Positions 42,615 through 52,547 of a stretch of 64,000 nt of DNA are shown here, in pieces. The position numbers and the translations under genes were made by a program. The stretch lies in contig NZ_KE384556.1 in the NCBI RefSeq assembly GCF_000426705.1, positions 180,876 through 244,875 of the forward strand, read 5' to 3'. Origin of the DNA: Spirochaeta cellobiosiphila DSM 17781. Its GTDB lineage: Bacteria > Spirochaetota > Spirochaetia > DSM-17781. The notes under the pieces are model-generated. The model was not told the origin of the DNA. It did no database searches and saw only the letters and a list, made by a program, of their open reading frames with translations. Within the stretch, counting starts at the first letter, position 1, and every line of letters starts with the position of its first letter.

Positions 42615-44396
42615 TTAGATAACAGTAGACATCCTATCCACCCGGTATTGTCTAATATAAAGATCATGATAATGACCTCCAGCCTTAAGAAGCTCTTTGT
42701 GAGTTCCTGCTTCTATAATTTGGCCTTTCTCAACAACCAATATCCGATTGGCTTTTCGAATGGTACTAAGGCGGTGAGCAACAACAAAACTTGTTGTACC
42801 TGCCATAAGATTATCCATACCTTCCTGAATATTAGCTTCGGTCAAGGTATCCACGGAACTAGTAGCTTCATCGAGAATGATGATTTTAGGTCTTGCCAGA
42901 ATCGCTCTTGCCAGGGATATCAACTGTTTTTGTCCTACAGACAGGAGATTCCCCCCTTCACCCACGTCTTCTTCATATCCTTTAGGGAATTGCTGAATAA
43001 AATCATGAGCACAAGCGAGACGCGCCGCCTCTTCGATTTCCTCTCGAGTGGCATCAAGTCTTCCATACCTTATGTTGTCTTCTATGGTCCCTGAAAACAG
43101 ATGAGGTGTTTGCAGAACAATACCTAACTGAGATTGCAAACTAAGCTGTGTATAGTCCTTATAATCCCGTCCATCAATCTTCAATATACCAGAGGTTGGT
43201 TCATAGAAGCGCCCTACTAAGTTAACAATGGTGCTTTTGCCTCCCCCTGTTGGCCCTACCAGGGCAATAGTCTCCCCAGGTTTCACCTTGAGGTTGAAGT
43301 TCTCAAGGATAGGTTTATCAGGGGAATAATGAAATCCTACGTTATCAAACTCAATACTTCCCTCGATAGGAGGCAAGGAATCATTGGTCAAATCCTTAAT
43401 AGAAGGTTCTTGTTCAATAAGATCAAAGACCCTCTCTGCACTGGCCAATCCTCTTTGCATTTCACTAAATACCCGGGCGATATCCTGTATGGGATACATC
43501 ATAAAAGTAATGTATCCGATGAAAGCTTGGAGACTTCCCAAGGACAAGCCCCCCACTTGGATTTCATGTCCTCCTACAAGGAAGACAGCCCCCAGGGCTA
43601 CAGCTGTCATCAATTGGACAGCAGGCAAGAACATGGCTGATAGCCAAGAAGCTCGATATGCTGCTTTATTCATATCGGAACTTACAGCACTGAAATCTTT
43701 TAGGTTTTCATCTTCCCTTACAAGGGATTTGATGATCTTGACCCCTGATATGGTCTCATTATAAGCTCCGGTCATACGACTATTCAAAGAACGAACCTTT
43801 CGGAACTCTCTGATAATATGACCTTTAAACTTCATAGCAATCCATACAAGGAAAGGCATAGACGCAAATATAATAAGAGCCAACTTCCAATTAATAAGAA
43901 GCATAAAGATCAATGATGTCACTATATGAAGAGACCCCCAAAGGGTATCCAATAAGTGCCATGTTGCTAAATCACTAATTCGTAAAGTATCACTAGTGAC
44001 CCGGCTCATGATTCTCCCTACTTGATGTTTATCAAAGAAGGAAAAACTCAAATCCTGCAGCTTGTTAAAGGTCTTCTTTCGTAATATGTACTGAAGTCTT
44101 TCCCCCAAAAGGCCTGCAGCCCATATAAACATAAAGATACTAATAGATAGTAAAAGCTGTAGTCCACCAAAATAGATCAGACCCATTTTGATGTTATCAA
44201 CACTACCAGCAACGACACCATGATCAATGGTCCACCTTAAGACCATAGGTCCTAAGGCTTCCAACAAGGCTGTCACACTAATAAAAATTATAAAACTCGA
44301 TAATAAAAAAGGATATTGTCCAGATTCCTTAAAAATCTTTTTAAGGAGTGTACCCATGGACTGATTCCTTACTGATTCATTCTGTTCGTAATCCAT
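42615..44396 (-). CDS. ABC exporter half-transporter, subunit B
   Basis: 593 residues: six-helix type IV exporter domain (to about 330), then the ATPase with Walker A GPTGGGKST, signature LSVGQ (Gly to Val change at position 3), Walker B IIILDEATSSVD with the catalytic Glu, and H-loop VVAHRLST. Its start overlaps the stop of the first subunit (TAATG). The altered signature complements the altered Walker B of the partner, so the pair should have one degenerate and one active ATP site, like TM287/288 or BmrCD. Substrate unknown. Confidence 0.9.
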   Translation of the reverse strand: MDYEQNESVRNQSMGTLLKKIFKESGQYPFLLSSFIIFISVTALLEALGPMVLRWTIDHGVVAGSVDNIKMGLIYFGGLQLLLSISIFMFIWAAGLLGERLQYILRKKTFNKLQDLSFSFFDKHQVGRIMSRVTSDTLRISDLATWHLLDTLWGSLHIVTSLIFMLLINWKLALIIFASMPFLVWIAMKFKGHIIREFRKVRSLNSRMTGAYNETISGVKIIKSLVREDENLKDFSAVSSDMNKAAYRASWLSAMFLPAVQLMTAVALGAVFLVGGHEIQVGGLSLGSLQAFIGYITFMMYPIQDIARVFSEMQRGLASAERVFDLIEQEPSIKDLTNDSLPPIEGSIEFDNVGFHYSPDKPILENFNLKVKPGETIALVGPTGGGKSTIVNLVGRFYEPTSGILKIDGRDYKDYTQLSLQSQLGIVLQTPHLFSGTIEDNIRYGRLDATREEIEEAARLACAHDFIQQFPKGYEEDVGEGGNLLSVGQKQLISLARAILARPKIIILDEATSSVDTLTEANIQEGMDNLMAGTTSFVVAHRLSTIRKANRILVVEKGQIIEAGTHKELLKAGGHYHDLYIRQYRVDRMSTVI

Positions 44397-46162
44397 TACT
44401 GCATCTCCTTTTGCAGTTCAACTTCGATCTCATTCTGAAGATTATAGACATCCTGGTAAAAACCTTTTTGATCTATAAGTTCTTCATGAGTTCCCTGTTG
44501 TATGATCCGTCCTTCCTTCATTACTAATATCAGATCTGCAGTCCTAAGAGATTGCAGTCTGTGAGCAATGATGAAAGAAGTCCGTCCAGCCCTTAAATCC
44601 TTAATAGCTCCTCTTATTAGTTCTTCCGTTTCTGCATCTACGGCAGATGTGGAATCATCTAGAATTAGCACAGAAGGATTCTTTAAAATCGTTCTAGCTA
44701 TAGCTATTCGCTGTTTTTGGCCACCCGAGAGGGTTACCCCACGTTCCCCCACCATGGTATCGTATCCTTCAGGGAAAGCCTCAATATTATGATGAATACA
44801 GGCTAATTTTGCTGCTTTAATCACCTCATCACGTGACACATCCCTTGATACACCATAGGCGATATTTTCATGAATGGAAGCACTGAACAAAAAAGGCTCC
44901 TGTTCTACCATTCCTATATGACGCCTCAAAAAGTGACGGCTATATTCTTCCAACGGAATACCATCTAAAAGGATTTGTCCTTCATTGTAGTTGTAAAACC
45001 TGGGTAATAGATTCACCAAGGAAGTCTTACCCGAACCAGCTTCTCCCATGATAGCCACAGTCATTCCCGGTGCTATATCAAGATCGATATTCTTAAGGAC
45101 TGGTTCTTCTTCATAGTGAAACCCTACTTTGTTAAAGATGATATGCCCTTTAACAGTTCCCTCTTCACGTCCACTGAACAAATCTTCTGGACGATTGTCC
45201 AATATGGATTTGATTCTCTTATAGGATACGGCGGAAGTTGATAACTGCGCTATCTGACGACCGAGATGTTGAAAAGGCCATATGACAAGATCAACGATAC
45301 CCATATAAGCAATAAAGGTTCCTAAGCTTATCTCCCCCTGATAAGCTAGCCACGCTCCGTAACCTAGACCTAATAAAGTCTGCAAGGAGCATACAATATG
45401 ACTGAAAGGCCAATAGATGGCATGACTCATATTGAATGTTTTACCAAGAAGATACTGGGTTTCATTTTCTTTATGGAACTTCTGTATCTCATGATCTTTA
45501 CGGGCAAAGGCTCTAACGACACGAACTCCAGATAGATTTTCCTGAAGAACAGCGCTAACAGCCCCTTCCTGGTCCTGAAATGCCATAAAGGCTTTATGGA
45601 TTCTTCCAAAGAAGATCCAGGACAAGGCCAGGATAATGGGAACAAATGCAACAGATATCAAACCTAACTTCTTATCCAGTATAAGGATGGCCCCGAAGTT
45701 GATAGAGGTCTGTAAGATTACTCTCAGAATCTGAGGTATCTGTTCACCAAAAAATTTACGTACCGAATCAACATCACTCGTTGCTCTTTGGATCAGTTCT
45801 CCTGTTTTATTGTTGTCATGATAAGTAAATGACAGCTTTTGGAGATGATCATAGAGAGCATTACGTACAATACGAATGCTGCCTTCGGCACTATAGGCTA
45901 TAAGTTTACCAGTTCCAAAACTGGAAACTCCCTGAATAACTGCAATTCCGATATACCCAAGGGCATACCCGGCCAATTGATAGAATTGGACTTTGTCCAA
46001 TGCAGAATCTACAAAGGTTTTAATGAGAAATTGCCCACTAGTTTGGGCTATTATGGCGGCAAGTGAGCACAGCATTGCTGTCAAAAATGCCAACCGGTAA
46101 CCTTTGAGGATCCTCCACATTCCCGCCAAAGTATTCTCAGGCAGAGAAAATAGATGTACCAT
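44396..46162 (-). CDS. ABC exporter half-transporter, subunit A
   Basis: 588 residues with six membrane helices and an ATPase domain: Walker A GEAGSGKTS, signature LSGGQKQR (canonical), Walker B VLILDDSTSAVD, where Asp replaces the catalytic Glu, and H-loop IIAHRLQS. The Glu-to-Asp change marks the non-catalytic site of a heterodimeric exporter; the downstream gene supplies the other half. Probably drug or lipid export across the inner membrane. It diverges from the polyamine operon across a 350-base structured leader region. Confidence 0.9.
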   Translation of the reverse strand: MVHLFSLPENTLAGMWRILKGYRLAFLTAMLCSLAAIIAQTSGQFLIKTFVDSALDKVQFYQLAGYALGYIGIAVIQGVSSFGTGKLIAYSAEGSIRIVRNALYDHLQKLSFTYHDNNKTGELIQRATSDVDSVRKFFGEQIPQILRVILQTSINFGAILILDKKLGLISVAFVPIILALSWIFFGRIHKAFMAFQDQEGAVSAVLQENLSGVRVVRAFARKDHEIQKFHKENETQYLLGKTFNMSHAIYWPFSHIVCSLQTLLGLGYGAWLAYQGEISLGTFIAYMGIVDLVIWPFQHLGRQIAQLSTSAVSYKRIKSILDNRPEDLFSGREEGTVKGHIIFNKVGFHYEEEPVLKNIDLDIAPGMTVAIMGEAGSGKTSLVNLLPRFYNYNEGQILLDGIPLEEYSRHFLRRHIGMVEQEPFLFSASIHENIAYGVSRDVSRDEVIKAAKLACIHHNIEAFPEGYDTMVGERGVTLSGGQKQRIAIARTILKNPSVLILDDSTSAVDAETEELIRGAIKDLRAGRTSFIIAHRLQSLRTADLILVMKEGRIIQQGTHEELIDQKGFYQDVYNLQNEIEVELQKEMQ

Positions 46163-46269
46163 GACTTTTAATCCTCAGTATTTAAGTATGTATAGTTCAA
46201 TCGTGCAATCCATATTAGATTGCTAAAAAACGTGATAATTGAGCACGTAGGTACTCAAAAGACAATTAA

Positions 46270-46421
46270 CACACTGGGCGGAGCCCGAAGTCTGTTAAAC
46301 CTGATAGGTTGTTAGATGTGCAGTAATCCCATTCTGATAATCATAATTGATAAATCCCCCTTATAACTCTTCACAAAGTTAGCTGAGTAACAGTTTACTG
46401 GGGGGTAAACTCAAAACAGCT
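46270..46421 (+). promoter_or_regulatory. Structured leader region upstream of the polyamine operon
   Basis: The 352-base gap 46163-46514 has two foldable elements. At 46270-46320 CACA/TGTG encloses GGGC-gga-GCCC (46276-46286) and AACCT-gat-AGGTT (46298-46310). At 46381-46421 AGCTG/CAGCT encloses AGTTTAC/GTAAACT (46392-46398 with 46405-46411). TTGTCA (46451) and TATAAT (46470-46475) lie closer to the gene, but with a 13-base gap. It could be a leader or riboswitch for either strand; I recognise no known class. Confidence 0.4.
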
Positions 46422-46514
46422 TGATCTAAGATAAATAGATGTTGTACATATTGTCAATATACTTTTACTTATAATAGTTAAACATAATAAGTAAGACCAT
46501 AAGAGGAGGTATCT

Positions 46515-47693
46515 ATGGGTAAAGTAGTTATTATTGGAGCCGGAGGCGTGGGAAGAGTTGTTGCTCACAAATGCGCTCAAGTTCCAGAAGTTTTTGAACA
46601 GATAGTATTAGCCAGTCGAACAAAATCCAAATGTGATCAGATTGCAGGTGAAATCAATTATCCGATTACCACTGATCAAGTAGATGCAGATAATGTTGAT
46701 GAACTGGTAGCTCTGATTAAAAAACATAAACCGGATCTTATTATAAACGTTGCCCTCCCCTACCAGGATCTTACCATTATGGATGCCTGTCTTAAAACAG
46801 GTGTTAACTATATGGATACAGCCAATTATGAACCTAAAGAGGAAGCTAAATTTGAATATAGCTGGCAATGGGCCTATCAGGAAAAGTTTGAAAAAGCCGG
46901 ACTGATTGCCCTGTTGGGAAGCGGCTTCGATCCAGGCGTCACCAATGTATACACAGCTTATGGTGCAAAACACTACTTTGACGAAATTCATAGCCTGGAT
47001 ATTGTGGATGTAAATGGAGGGGATCATGGTCAGCCTTTTGCTACTAACTTCAATCCTGAAATAAACATACGTGAAGTAACAGCAGAATGTCGCCACTGGG
47101 AAGAAGGAGCTTTTAAAACAACAGAACCTATGAGTGAACATAAGAGTTACACCTGTCCGGAAGGAGTAGGAACTTATGAAATATATAGGATGTACCATGA
47201 AGAATTGGAATCCTTAGTTAAACATTTTCCTACGATAAGGAAGGCCCAGTTTTGGATGAGCTTTAGCCAGAATTATCTCAATCACCTTGAAGTACTGCAA
47301 AACGTAGGTATGACAAGAATCGATCCTGTCTTGTATCAGGGACAAAAGATCATCCCTCTTCAATTTCTTAAAGCAGTCCTTCCAGAACCAAGTAGTCTCG
47401 GACCTAAAACAAAAGGGAATACCTGTATAGGTAATATTATGGAAGGAATCAAAGACGGACAAAAGAAAAAGATTTATATCTATAATATCTGTAGCCACGA
47501 GAAAGCTTATGAAGAAGTGAATTCTCAAGCCATTAGCTATACAACAGGTGTACCAGCTATGATAGGGGCCAAGATGTTGTTAGAAGGTAAATGGACCGGT
47601 AAAGGTGTGTTCAATATGGAACAAATGAATCCCGATCCCTTTATGGATGACCTAAATAAATATGGATTACCATGGAAGATAGAAGTTTTATAG
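46515..47693 (+). CDS. Carboxynorspermidine/carboxyspermidine synthase (saccharopine dehydrogenase family)
   Basis: 392 residues with an N-terminal NAD(P) fold (VVIIGAGGVGRVVAHKCAQ) and the LALLGSGFDPGVTNVYTAY-type motif (here IALLGSGFDPGVTNVY) typical of carboxynorspermidine synthase. It condenses aspartate semialdehyde with putrescine (giving carboxyspermidine) or diaminopropane by NADPH-dependent reduction. GAGGAGG precedes the ATG. It overlaps the decarboxylase gene by 22 bases and is followed by agmatinase, so putrescine-derived carboxyspermidine is the likely product. The needed aspartate semialdehyde comes from asd (37428-38534). Confidence 0.9.
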   Translation: MGKVVIIGAGGVGRVVAHKCAQVPEVFEQIVLASRTKSKCDQIAGEINYPITTDQVDADNVDELVALIKKHKPDLIINVALPYQDLTIMDACLKTGVNYMDTANYEPKEEAKFEYSWQWAYQEKFEKAGLIALLGSGFDPGVTNVYTAYGAKHYFDEIHSLDIVDVNGGDHGQPFATNFNPEINIREVTAECRHWEEGAFKTTEPMSEHKSYTCPEGVGTYEIYRMYHEELESLVKHFPTIRKAQFWMSFSQNYLNHLEVLQNVGMTRIDPVLYQGQKIIPLQFLKAVLPEPSSLGPKTKGNTCIGNIMEGIKDGQKKKIYIYNICSHEKAYEEVNSQAISYTTGVPAMIGAKMLLEGKWTGKGVFNMEQMNPDPFMDDLNKYGLPWKIEVL

Positions 47694-48829
47694 ATTTTCC
47701 TCTAAATACAGTTCCTTCTCCCTGTTTTGTCATCGACCAAGCAAGATTAAGACAAAACCTGGAGTTACTAAAGCGAGTCCAAGAGGAATCAGGAGCCAAG
47801 ATCCTCTTGGCCCAAAAGGGTTTTGCCATGTGGAGTTTATACCCCATGCTAAGGGAATACCTGGCAGGAGTATGTGCTTCAGGCCTTCATGAAGCTCTTC
47901 TGGGAAGACAAGAGTTTAATAAAGAGGTTCACACTTATGCCCCTGCTTATAGTGATGAAGACTTTAAGGAGATTTTAGGATTATCCAATCACATTGTGTT
48001 TAATACACCAGGACAATACCAGTATTTTAAACCGGTCATAGAGAAAAATGACTTTAGAGGCTCGATAGGACTACGCATTAATCCAGAATATTCTACAGGC
48101 GAAGTTCCCATCTATGATCCCTGTGGCCCTCATAGCCGTTTAGGGACAACCTTATCCCAACTTGAGGGTACAGACATAGAAGGCATTGAAGGACTTCACT
48201 TTCATACCTTATGTGAACAAAATGTTGATGCCCTTGAGGAAACCCTGAAGGTTGTTGAAGCAAACTTCGGTTCTTACTTAAAAGAAATGAAGTGGGTTAA
48301 TTTTGGTGGAGGTCATCATATTACCAGAGCAGATTACAAAGTGGATAAACTCATACAACTCATTAAGGATTTCCGTAATCGTTATGGGGTAGATATTTAC
48401 CTTGAGCCTGGAGAAGCGGTAGCCCTTAACACGGGAATACTTGTGACTTCTGTTCTGGATGTGATGAATAATGGAATGGACATTGCCATACTGGACACTA
48501 GCGCCACGACTCATATGCCGGATGTTCTGGAGATGCCCTACAGACCAGATATATGGGATAGTGGTGAGCCAGGGCAGAAAAGCTATACCTACCGTTTAGG
48601 AGGACAGAGTTGCCTGGCTGGAGACGTTATAGGAGATTACAGTTTTGATCAGCCCCTTAGGAGAGGGGATCGAATCGTGTTTACCGATATGGGCCACTAT
48701 TCAATGGTTAAAACAACCACTTTCAATGGTGTAAAACTCCCCTCCATAGGTGTGTACAAACCTGAGAATAAAGAATTCACCCTCATTAAAAAGTTTGGGT
48801 ACCAAGATTTTAAAGGAAGACTAAGTTAA
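47672..48829 (+). CDS. nspC: Carboxynorspermidine/carboxyspermidine decarboxylase
   Basis: 385 residues of the alanine-racemase-fold PLP decarboxylases. The Schiff-base Lys lies in ILLAQKGFAMWS, the phosphate-binding glycines in VNFGGGHHITRADY, the EPGEAVAL motif follows, and the second-subunit Cys is in GGQSCLAGDVIGDY. It releases CO2 from carboxyspermidine to give spermidine. Start overlaps the synthase gene; its TAA overlaps the agmatinase ATG (TAATG). With the neighbours it makes the S-adenosylmethionine-independent route to spermidine. Confidence 0.92.
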   Translation: MEDRSFIDFPLNTVPSPCFVIDQARLRQNLELLKRVQEESGAKILLAQKGFAMWSLYPMLREYLAGVCASGLHEALLGRQEFNKEVHTYAPAYSDEDFKEILGLSNHIVFNTPGQYQYFKPVIEKNDFRGSIGLRINPEYSTGEVPIYDPCGPHSRLGTTLSQLEGTDIEGIEGLHFHTLCEQNVDALEETLKVVEANFGSYLKEMKWVNFGGGHHITRADYKVDKLIQLIKDFRNRYGVDIYLEPGEAVALNTGILVTSVLDVMNNGMDIAILDTSATTHMPDVLEMPYRPDIWDSGEPGQKSYTYRLGGQSCLAGDVIGDYSFDQPLRRGDRIVFTDMGHYSMVKTTTFNGVKLPSIGVYKPENKEFTLIKKFGYQDFKGRLS

Positions 48830-49689
48830 TGTTTAACAAATATCCCCATTTCCTAAGTTCAGAAATAAAAAATACGCCCGCTGAAGAAGCCCTCTTCCAT
48901 GTTATCCCTGTCCCCTTTGAAAAATCCGTAAGCTACGGTGGGGGAACCAAAAGAGGTCCCAGTGAAATTTTAAAAGCCAGTAGTCAACTGGAAGTGTGGG
49001 ATGGACAATCTCAACCTTGTGAAAAAGGAATTCATACCTATTCTCCTGTTAATGTTAAAACTCCAGAATCCATGATTGAAGAGACAAAGGAACATGTATT
49101 AGCTGTTCTTAACCAAAAACATATACCCGTCCTTCTGGGAGGAGAACATACTGTTAGTGTAGGAGCTTTTGAAGCTCTATCCCAATGGGATGAACCTGTA
49201 GGTATCGTCCAGATTGATGCTCATGCAGATCTACGTGATCAATATGAGGGAAGTCCCCTATCCCATGCTTGTGTTATGAAAAGGGCCTATGATCTTAAAC
49301 TTCCCTTCTATCAGGTAGGGGTTCGAGCCCTTAGTCCAGAGGAAGTCACTCTACGACAGGAAGCTAAACTATCCTTCATTGATGGGAGAGAATGCTGGGA
49401 ACAGAGTATCACAAAGATCATACTCCCCAGTGAGTTTCCTAAGAAAGTATATCTTACCTTAGACATTGATGGATTAGATCCCAGCTTATTTTCCGAAACA
49501 GGAACACCCGTTCCAGGAGGATTGGGATGGTATCAAACCTTAAGCATTATTGAGTCGGTAGCCAGTCAACGCAAGCTTATAGGATTTGATTTAGTAGAAT
49601 TAGCTCCAGCGAAAGGTCAATATGCCCAGAGCTATGCCGCCAGTGAGCTAGTATATAAAATCATGGGAATTATAGAACGTCATATATAA
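48829..49689 (+). CDS. speB: Agmatinase
   Basis: 286 residues of the ureohydrolase family with all manganese-binding motifs: GGEHTVSVG, DAHADLRD, and DIDGLDPSLF. SHACVMKRA and the GTPVPGG segment are typical of agmatinases. It hydrolyses agmatine to putrescine and urea, feeding the carboxyspermidine pathway encoded just upstream. Arginine decarboxylase is not in the window. The last gene of a three-gene operon, ending 8 bases from the convergent rmuC. Confidence 0.9.
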   Translation: MFNKYPHFLSSEIKNTPAEEALFHVIPVPFEKSVSYGGGTKRGPSEILKASSQLEVWDGQSQPCEKGIHTYSPVNVKTPESMIEETKEHVLAVLNQKHIPVLLGGEHTVSVGAFEALSQWDEPVGIVQIDAHADLRDQYEGSPLSHACVMKRAYDLKLPFYQVGVRALSPEEVTLRQEAKLSFIDGRECWEQSITKIILPSEFPKKVYLTLDIDGLDPSLFSETGTPVPGGLGWYQTLSIIESVASQRKLIGFDLVELAPAKGQYAQSYAASELVYKIMGIIERHI

Positions 49690-49696
49690 AGTATGA

Positions 49697-51061
49697 TTAG
49701 CTCTCCTCACCAAAGGGCAACTCACCCTTGGCAAGGGGAGCTAAACTAGCGGCTTCAGGGATCTTTTTACTACCTTTAACACCGAGACTTTGAAGGTCTT
49801 CGATCTGCCGCATGATGTTTCCCCGGCCTGTTGATAGCTTACCTAAAGCTCCATCATAAGCTTGCTGAGCTTGTCCCAACCGTTGGCCTATCTGTTGTAA
49901 ATCACCTACAAAGTTAGCAAATTTATCATAGAGTTTACCTGCTCTATCTACGATTTGCATAACATTCTGATTTTGACGTTCCTGACGCCATAGATTCTCA
50001 ACAGTTCGTAAGGTGGCCAATAGAGTAGCAGGACCAACGAGTACTATGTTTTTATCGAGAGCTTCAGAGAAGAGTTGACCATCTCCCTGCAGGGAAGCAG
50101 CTAAAGCCCCTTCCACAGGAACAAAGAGAAATACAAAATCCATAGAACGGATAGCCTTCAAATCCTGATAGGCTTTTTGTGACAACCCTTTTATATGATT
50201 CCTTACAGAGAGTAGATGTTCCTGTAAAGCTTGGCTTCTCTCTGTATCCTCTTCACTACTGCAAAAGCGTTCATAAGCAACGAGGGATACCTTAGAATCA
50301 ATGATTATATCCCTATTGTTAGGCAAATGAACAATGACATCCGGTTGATAACGATTGCCTTCTTCTGAGCGGGCACTAACCTGAACCTCATATTCTCGTC
50401 CCTTTTCCAGACCGGACTTTTCTAAAACGGTTTCCAATATCATTTCACCCCAGGTACCTTGGGTCTTTGTTTGTCCCTTTAAAGCTCTTGTTAGATTTAT
50501 GGCTTCTTCTGACATTTGCTTATTCAACTCTTGGAGATTTTTTATTTGATGTGCTAGCCCCGCCCTTTCTTTGATATTCTCAGAATGGGTCTCTTCTACT
50601 CTCTTCCTGAATTGACTGAGCTGATCCTTAAAAGGAGCCAGTACTTGATCAAGGTTTTCTTTACTTTGCACACGGAAGCTTCGGCTTTTTTCATCAAAAA
50701 TATCTCCGGCTAACACTTTGAACTGTTGTGTTAATTGCTGCTTGGCATCTTCCAGGAGTTTAAGCTTTTCATGGGAATGTTTCTGTTCTTCTTCCCATCT
50801 AGTCTTTATAACACTGAGGGAGGAGCTTAGATCTTGAACTTGACGCTGAAGGTTGTCTTTCTCTCTTTGAAGGGAGGTCTTCTCTTCTTTCAAGGCCATT
50901 TTGTTCTGTTCCTCAGTACGTAAACGCTCTTCCAAAGAAGACAGGCTGCTAGTGAGAACCGCTTTGTTTCGTTCCTTCTGAAGTTTGCCTATAATAAGAA
51001 TGAGTACAGTAAAGAGTACCAAGGCACTCAAAAAACCTAAAGCAAAAGATACAATATCCAT
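49697..51061 (-). CDS. rmuC: DNA recombination protein RmuC
   Basis: 454 residues: a membrane helix at the very N-terminus (about 4-24), a coiled coil of about 130 residues, and the RmuC domain with TKTQGTWGEMILETVLEKSG, YQPDVIVHLPNNRDIIIDSK and MDFVFLFVPVEGA. RmuC limits inversions at short repeats and has a nuclease-like (PD-(D/E)xK-type) fold; the DVIVHL...DSK stretch holds the likely active-site residues. Single gene with no clear ribosome-site oddity. Confidence 0.93.
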   Translation of the reverse strand: MDIVSFALGFLSALVLFTVLILIIGKLQKERNKAVLTSSLSSLEERLRTEEQNKMALKEEKTSLQREKDNLQRQVQDLSSSLSVIKTRWEEEQKHSHEKLKLLEDAKQQLTQQFKVLAGDIFDEKSRSFRVQSKENLDQVLAPFKDQLSQFRKRVEETHSENIKERAGLAHQIKNLQELNKQMSEEAINLTRALKGQTKTQGTWGEMILETVLEKSGLEKGREYEVQVSARSEEGNRYQPDVIVHLPNNRDIIIDSKVSLVAYERFCSSEEDTERSQALQEHLLSVRNHIKGLSQKAYQDLKAIRSMDFVFLFVPVEGALAASLQGDGQLFSEALDKNIVLVGPATLLATLRTVENLWRQERQNQNVMQIVDRAGKLYDKFANFVGDLQQIGQRLGQAQQAYDGALGKLSTGRGNIMRQIEDLQSLGVKGSKKIPEAASLAPLAKGELPFGEES

Positions 51062-51157
51062 GAAACCTCCCTATCGATTCGAATCATAAAGGAAAATTCA
51101 TACTTCCGCTAGGTAAAGAAATTACCCCCAGGAGGATAGATGAGAGGACTATGACTA

Positions 51158-52024
51158 TCAGGTTTTAATGAGAGAAGGGGCCTTTTCCAATTGATGATAA
51201 AATAATTTATATTCCTGTGCAGTGAGATATTTACATCCTGGCAAGCGGTTTCTACGACCGTATATACCGTGATAATCCGTACCTCCTGTGATAGTGAGAT
51301 GATATTTCCGGGCTAAAGCTAAAGCAAGGGCCCTATCCTGACAACTATGTTTAGGATGATAAGCTTCGATGCCCTGTAGTCCTGATGAGACTAATTCAGG
51401 TATTAATTCAAATAGATTATTTTTACCCGGATGAGACAAAACGGGAATACCCCCATTATCTTTTATGAGCTCTATAACTTTATGATATTCCCATAAAGGT
51501 GTTGGGAAATAAGCCAAACCGGTTCTTCGCTGTTCTTTTCCCGAATTAAATAATTCTTCATACAAAGGACCAAACAAGGTCATGGTATAACCTTCCTGAC
51601 GTAAGGCCTCCATAATGTGAGTAGGTGTTATGACCCTATCAGGTTCTGCTAATTCCTGAACCGCTTCCCATGTAATGCGGTACCCATTTCTTCGCACTCG
51701 CCTCACTGCTTCATAAGCATTATTTTGTCGGATTTCCCGTAAGGGGTATAGGGCTGATTCCACTTCAGGGATATAGTTCTCTTTAAAATACCCCAGGATT
51801 GACATTTGACGACCTGATCCTGAATCAATACAATTGATCTCAATACCAGGAATAACAGAAACACCGTAAAATAGACTTTCTTCCTGAAAGGAATGAATCC
51901 CTTTCATAGTATCATGGTCAGTAACAGCTACTGAATGAATACCTACTTGTTTTAAACTTGTTAGAATTTCAGTGGTAGTCATGAGGTTGTCAGAACTACT
52001 AGTATGAATATGAAGATCATACAT
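51158..52024 (-). CDS. PHP-domain phosphoesterase (RnaAM/TrpH-like)
   Basis: 288 residues with PHP metal motifs YDLHIHTSSSDN, VAVTDHDTM, GIEINC, VLSHPGKN, GIEAYHPKH and GTDYHG. Relatives act as 5'-nucleotidases on RNA or 3',5'-bisphosphates. An inserted helical segment (about 98-170) is in the usual place. It is the second PHP protein in the window; the other is the histidinol-phosphatase at 18517-19368, which is of a different subfamily. Single gene. Confidence 0.85.
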   Translation of the reverse strand: MYDLHIHTSSSDNLMTTTEILTSLKQVGIHSVAVTDHDTMKGIHSFQEESLFYGVSVIPGIEINCIDSGSGRQMSILGYFKENYIPEVESALYPLREIRQNNAYEAVRRVRRNGYRITWEAVQELAEPDRVITPTHIMEALRQEGYTMTLFGPLYEELFNSGKEQRRTGLAYFPTPLWEYHKVIELIKDNGGIPVLSHPGKNNLFELIPELVSSGLQGIEAYHPKHSCQDRALALALARKYHLTITGGTDYHGIYGRRNRLPGCKYLTAQEYKLFYHQLEKAPSLIKT

Positions 52025-52112
52025 AAAGGCAACTCCTCTATTAAGGGATGTCTTAAATATGATCTTATATTTTTTGGTAAAGATGATAATTTTATTAAAA
52101 TCCTGCTAGAAC

Positions 52113-52475
52113 TTAATTACCCTGAACCCTTTCTCCTAAGGAGGCACCCCATATAGCTAAGAAGAAAGCTATAACACTAGTAAAAATCAAACCGATCAAA
52201 CGACCAGGAAAAAGTCGTTGGGAATCAAAGATAATACTTAACACTGTTGCGAGAACCACACCAATTGCCGGTTCTACAATGGTAATTCCAGGAGAAATAT
52301 AACCTGTGATGAATCCTCCTACAAAATAGGTAATAGGTTTTAAGAATAGGAAAAGTAAAAAACCCATTCCCAGTGTCGCTAAGCCAAATACAGTAAAGGC
52401 AAAACCTAACAGAACCTGAGTAACAACCATTATAATAAGGCTTATACCTACCCAAGACCATCTTATCTCGTTCAT
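52113..52475 (-). CDS. Small four-helix membrane protein
   Basis: 120 residues with four predicted membrane helices rich in Gly and Phe (VFGLATLGMGFLLFLFL; GGFITGYISPGITIVEPAIG). No family recognised with confidence; it resembles small integral membrane proteins of the TIGR04086/DUF type. GAAGGAG stands before the ATG, which supports expression. Location at the inner membrane is the only inference. Confidence 0.65.
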   Translation of the reverse strand: MNEIRWSWVGISLIIMVVTQVLLGFAFTVFGLATLGMGFLLFLFLKPITYFVGGFITGYISPGITIVEPAIGVVLATVLSIIFDSQRLFPGRLIGLIFTSVIAFFLAIWGASLGERVQGN

Positions 52476-52547
52476 TATTTTACTCCTTCAAGTAGAATAG
52501 TATGAAATAAAGATATTAATAGAAGAAGAAATAGGAAAGGTCTACAT

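Noticed and set aside
46608-47198. Leftward 196-codon frame antisense to the carboxynorspermidine synthase gene
   Set aside because: Cys/Phe-rich translation without family features, fully covered by a clearly functional gene on the other strand.
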